DNA from: CAILZL01 sp050248275
GTDB taxonomy: Bacteria > Pseudomonadota > Gammaproteobacteria > Steroidobacterales > Steroidobacteraceae
Length of the DNA: 64,000 nucleotides
NCBI GenBank assembly: GCA_050248275.1
Contig: JBFWSR010000001.1
Location: forward strand, 310,001-374,000
Direction of reading: 5' to 3'
The position numbers and the translations under genes are program-made. The notes under the pieces are model-generated. The model searched no databases and was not told the DNA's origin. It was given only the letters and a program-made list of their open reading frames with translations. Below, piece after piece: positions 63,001-64,000 of this stretch; the first letter of the stretch is position 1; every line of letters begins with the position of its first letter.

Positions 63001-63058
63001 CGATCAGGATACGTTCAAGGATCTGAACCTGGCCGGCCTGCGCGGACAGGGAAATTGA
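57083..63058 (+). CDS. Giant outer-membrane protein with DUF11, OmpA and barrel
   Basis: A 1991-residue exported protein. A long N-terminal signal (to about 64) precedes the cluster's shared module (ATGPGTVISNVAQVQFNRSG, about 65-105). Other regions are a beta-domain (about 110-260), a DUF11 module (about 406-512), a Cna-B/SdrD-like module (about 553-600), an OmpA-type peptidoglycan-binding domain (about 775-890; HTDKNA near 814) and a low-complexity Gly/Asn linker (about 922-935). A large C-terminal barrel spans about 1190-1991. The order is unusual because the OmpA domain is internal. I infer an anchor or export channel for the smaller DUF11 proteins; no homologue with known function is recognised. 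Confidence 0.85.
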   Translation: MRAIAAMQSLHSDRQASADDRGAGLIQPRAFAASTGLRVLKAVKAIAALGLFAALATAPMAALAATGPGTVISNVAQVQFNRSGISALETVNSNAVSATVAPAPSVSAITVLRFTDAGSATQTATAGPTQCLSGGSFINLAQPSFANGSTVDAAQMLALASTDTVHAGDAVFLQVSDADQNRDATVVDTVDVVASSATGDAETVRLRETGVNTGVFTGYIQTRNTITANSGDCLLQVDRDSQITARYTDPYNSTDSSHASALVDPYGLIFDSLTGQPVNGARVRLVNAATGALATVLGDNGISSYPAEVTTGNAVTDSGGNVYNLPDGVFRFPLVALGQYRLEVTSPSGYTFASGRTIAELNQLSTGPYRLSTASFGAPFTVTTPAAVAIDLPLDPSGTQLYLSKTTTTTLAAPGDFVQYLLGIQNVSSSVPVSNVTVTDTLPVGMRYQAGSARLANQKFADPVISSDGRTLQFVIGNLQPSANLRLSYVVEVTVAAHDEKLVNSARATNTAGAASNVAQATIRLRNELFNETAFIMGRVVQGSCAQDAIGLKGVAGVRVYLEDGRYAVTDDEGKYHFDSVPAGSHVVQMDTVTVPDTLEPQLCDDRVRHAGRSYSQFVDVRAGALWRADFVLKEKAPPVGQVHYGMSTHIAGDTELLHTLNTQIDALSIGNARAMVMLPEGLEYVAGSTLMSGQSAIDPQNMDGTLIFRLNELAAGSQQSLSFRTRVKDQAAGGFVIKSVLLFDTPAQKNQRSEAVENRATRGDMNYESASYRFSPHFEVMGTTLSEADRAQLDKLAAEWRGVKNLRIRAVGHTDKNAIPKTRQSLFADNYALSQARAASVADYLRDVLGLMPEQIETEGKGPDEPIATGDDAASLARNRRVEISIDGVRVKQLGKVAIITARAEAPVLNTTGVVLSRQSAGNAGKPGNAQGNAGADVEVETLSGGIAMVRPAINEVPPIPSIKIAVQHATTQNVELRLNGVPVSALNFDGTASKSDNSLALSRWRGVDLKDGDNQLTAIVRDADGREVERIVRTIHYSGGAVRAELVKEQSTLTADGSTRPVIALRMFDASGEPARPGTVGTYSVEAPYRSWWEVQQLQDRQLASMAPRDPQFVVDEDGLAHIELAPSSDSGMAVLQLRFNERQSQDLRVWLEPQTRDWVLVGLAEGTAAYNAVSRNAEAAVADGVDENYSQDGRVAFFAKGRIKGDFLLTLAYDSARRSRMDKQSLLGTIDPNKYYTLYGDASEQRFEAASSRKLYIKLERRQFMAMFGDFNTGITMTELGRYSRTLNGLKSEYAGERFGYTAFAANTDQGYVQDELQGDGTSGLYNLSQKNILVNSDKLRIEVRDRFDTGKVVETRALTRYIDYDIDYFNGTLYFKQPVMSRDGSFNPQFIMVDYEVDSGMNEALSAGGRVYAKLGKSEVGASFINEGAQVGDTRLAAVDTRIQLAEGTQLRAEVAHSESDNPARAAQADAYFTELKHVSKHIDASAYFRTQENGFGFGQQLSTEMGSRKAGVDARVRLDDQWAVRAEAQHQELMATDARRELASVQVQRETQLTTAGAGVRHVADSNVSVGDVSSEQGFVTGSVKVLDQRVTLRAEQDVSLSGSSGVTDYPDRSLLGVDYLLTRDTTLFADYEHANGAAFNADMTRIGMRASLWERAQLSSSMNQQFTENGSRTFANLGLTQGWQINDRWAVDFGVDQSRTVRGANSYHFNDKAPPASGTLSNPTGGLGTGSVTQWQTGDYLALSAASLYRNELWSITERVEHRNGTSEDRWSLNSGFYREAVKGHAFAFVTQYLDNRSQTSGDTMTAALQLSWAYRPVDSRWIMLDRIDLKHQKSDSATLKVQSSRIVNNTHLNWQLDPHTQMGLQFGLRHVLTSFDGDDYSGTSGLFGADYRHDLNRIFDVGAHGALMESFQSGIGKASVGADVGVTFMKNVWVALGYNVQGYNDRDFDDAHYLAQGPYLKFRIKFDQDTFKDLNLAGLRGQGN

Positions 63059-63101
63059 TCAGTCATTCGTTCCAACCTGCCTCACGCACCTGCATTACGC
63101 A

Positions 63102-63944
63102 CTAACTGCACACCGACACTGCGCCATTGCTTTCCTGTGCGTGAAAACTGAACAGCGGCGTCAGGCTCAGCGTCAACTCGCCGGTGGCGGTATCCACCGT
63201 GTGTTTCCAGTCGATCACATTGATGGTGTCGCAGGCGCCGGCGCTACTGGCACGCACCAGACTGGCGATGATCAACGAATGCGTCAGGCTGTTGCTGCCT
63301 GACGCACCGTTGCTGCTCAACACCACGTTGCCAAAATTGTTGTAGCCGGTGAACTGCCACAGGTATTCGCTCAACTGTTTGAGCGTCGTGACATCAAGCG
63401 GCCGCACATTGAGCGTGCCGGCATCGCCGCTACTGGCCTGTAGATCCACCGTGTTGCGATTGAGATAAGCGCACTTGTATACGCGTTGGCGCAGATAACC
63501 CTGCGGCGTGCTGTTGCGTATGCGGTCAAATTCAAAATAGCGTGCTGTCGAGTCGTTACCGGTCAGGCTGGCATGGTCGCCGCTGAGCGTGTTGGCGGTT
63601 TCCGACCACTGCAAGGCCTGATTGAAATCGTCGCTGCACAGTTCATAACGCAGCACGGCGCTGCTGTTCACGTCCGTGGTCTTCAGGTGCGAAGTGGCGA
63701 CATAGCCGGAGAACACCGGCACGCTTTCGACATAAAAGCCGCCGGGCGTGCGTTGCGTGTCACTGTAGATCAGTGCGGCGATCTGGCTGTTGCTTTGCGT
63801 CACGCCGCCGGGTGCGCTGACGGCCAGGGAACTGGGCGTACTGCTGCCGGTTGAACTGCTGCCACCGCCGCCACCGCATGCGCATAGCAGCAAGGCCAGG
63901 CCGCCAGGCAAAAGGCGTAAAGCGCGGTTGAAGGACGTTGACAT
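63102..63944 (-). CDS. Surface or periplasmic lipoprotein
   Basis: A 280-residue protein with a signal peptide ending in the lipobox LLCAC, followed by a flexible Gly/Ser/Thr linker (GGGGGSSSTGSSTPSS). The remainder is a beta-rich domain with several cysteines (for example ELCSDDF, KCAYLN, GACDTI, VSVCS). I recognise no family. It converges with the giant protein gene, ending 43 bases beyond it, and could be a partner or an unrelated lipoprotein. Confidence 0.8.
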   Translation of the reverse strand: MSTSFNRALRLLPGGLALLLCACGGGGGSSSTGSSTPSSLAVSAPGGVTQSNSQIAALIYSDTQRTPGGFYVESVPVFSGYVATSHLKTTDVNSSAVLRYELCSDDFNQALQWSETANTLSGDHASLTGNDSTARYFEFDRIRNSTPQGYLRQRVYKCAYLNRNTVDLQASSGDAGTLNVRPLDVTTLKQLSEYLWQFTGYNNFGNVVLSSNGASGSNSLTHSLIIASLVRASSAGACDTINVIDWKHTVDTATGELTLSLTPLFSFHAQESNGAVSVCS

Positions 63945-64000
63945 GAATGGCTCACAGTCGGTCGGATGAAAATCCGGCGTGTGTCATGCAGCCGCGGCAA

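Overview
The window is a chromosomal segment around a replication origin, almost certainly from a gammaproteobacterium. The grounds are the gene order rpmH-rnpA-yidD-yidC-mnmE to the right of dnaA and dnaN-recF-gyrB to its left, plsC-glyS close by, and the classic block mrcA / pilMNOPQ-aroK-aroB. Genus and species cannot be read from this sequence. No rRNA, tRNA, CRISPR array, insertion sequence or prophage was seen.

Layout. 1-2.8 kb: end of glyS, plsC and a convergent YjdF-type membrane protein. 2.9-9.1 kb: gyrB, recF, dnaN and dnaA, all leftward. An AT-rich gap between dnaN and dnaA holds DnaA boxes and a DnaA-trio-like run and is the best oriC candidate. recF carries two perfect parS (ParB) sites. 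9.3-13.7 kb: rpmH, rnpA, yidD, yidC and mnmE rightward (ribosome, RNase P, membrane insertion, tRNA modification). 13.7-20 kb: an orphan FecR/DUF6600 protein, mnmG, an NfeD-like protein and citrate synthase. 20-29 kb: penicillin-binding protein 1A divergent from the type IV pilus assembly genes pilMNOPQ, followed by aroK and aroB. 30-34 kb: a dGTPase-like HD hydrolase, hemE, an OmpA-type porin and a frameshifted DUF4337 gene. 34-41.7 kb: RIO kinase, CAP-domain protein, acyl-CoA ligase and TesA leftward, and an ABC export ATPase and permease (YbbA/YbbP type) rightward. 41.7-45.8 kb: a probable extracytoplasmic flavin/haem reductase cassette (FMN-binding protein, PepSY-type membrane protein) with a porin, then small envelope genes. 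46-51 kb: a 2-oxoacid:ferredoxin oxidoreductase (KorA, KorB) with an attached FAD/Fe-S NAD(P)H oxidoreductase. 51-63 kb: a cluster of five secreted proteins built from related DUF11-like beta-sandwich modules, ending in a 1991-residue outer-membrane protein. A lipoprotein follows.

The left two thirds are conserved housekeeping. The least-described part is the 51-63 kb DUF11 cluster. There three small exported proteins and the giant protein share an N-terminal module. The small ones and the 1000-residue divergent protein also share a C-terminal strand. I infer a surface layer, fibre or matrix system anchored or exported by the giant barrel protein. That is inference from architecture only. Other points worth attention are the parS sites inside recF, the oriC anatomy with a probable dnaA autoregulatory promoter, the flavin-reductase/porin cassette, and a terminator-like hairpin ending two bases before the aroK start codon.
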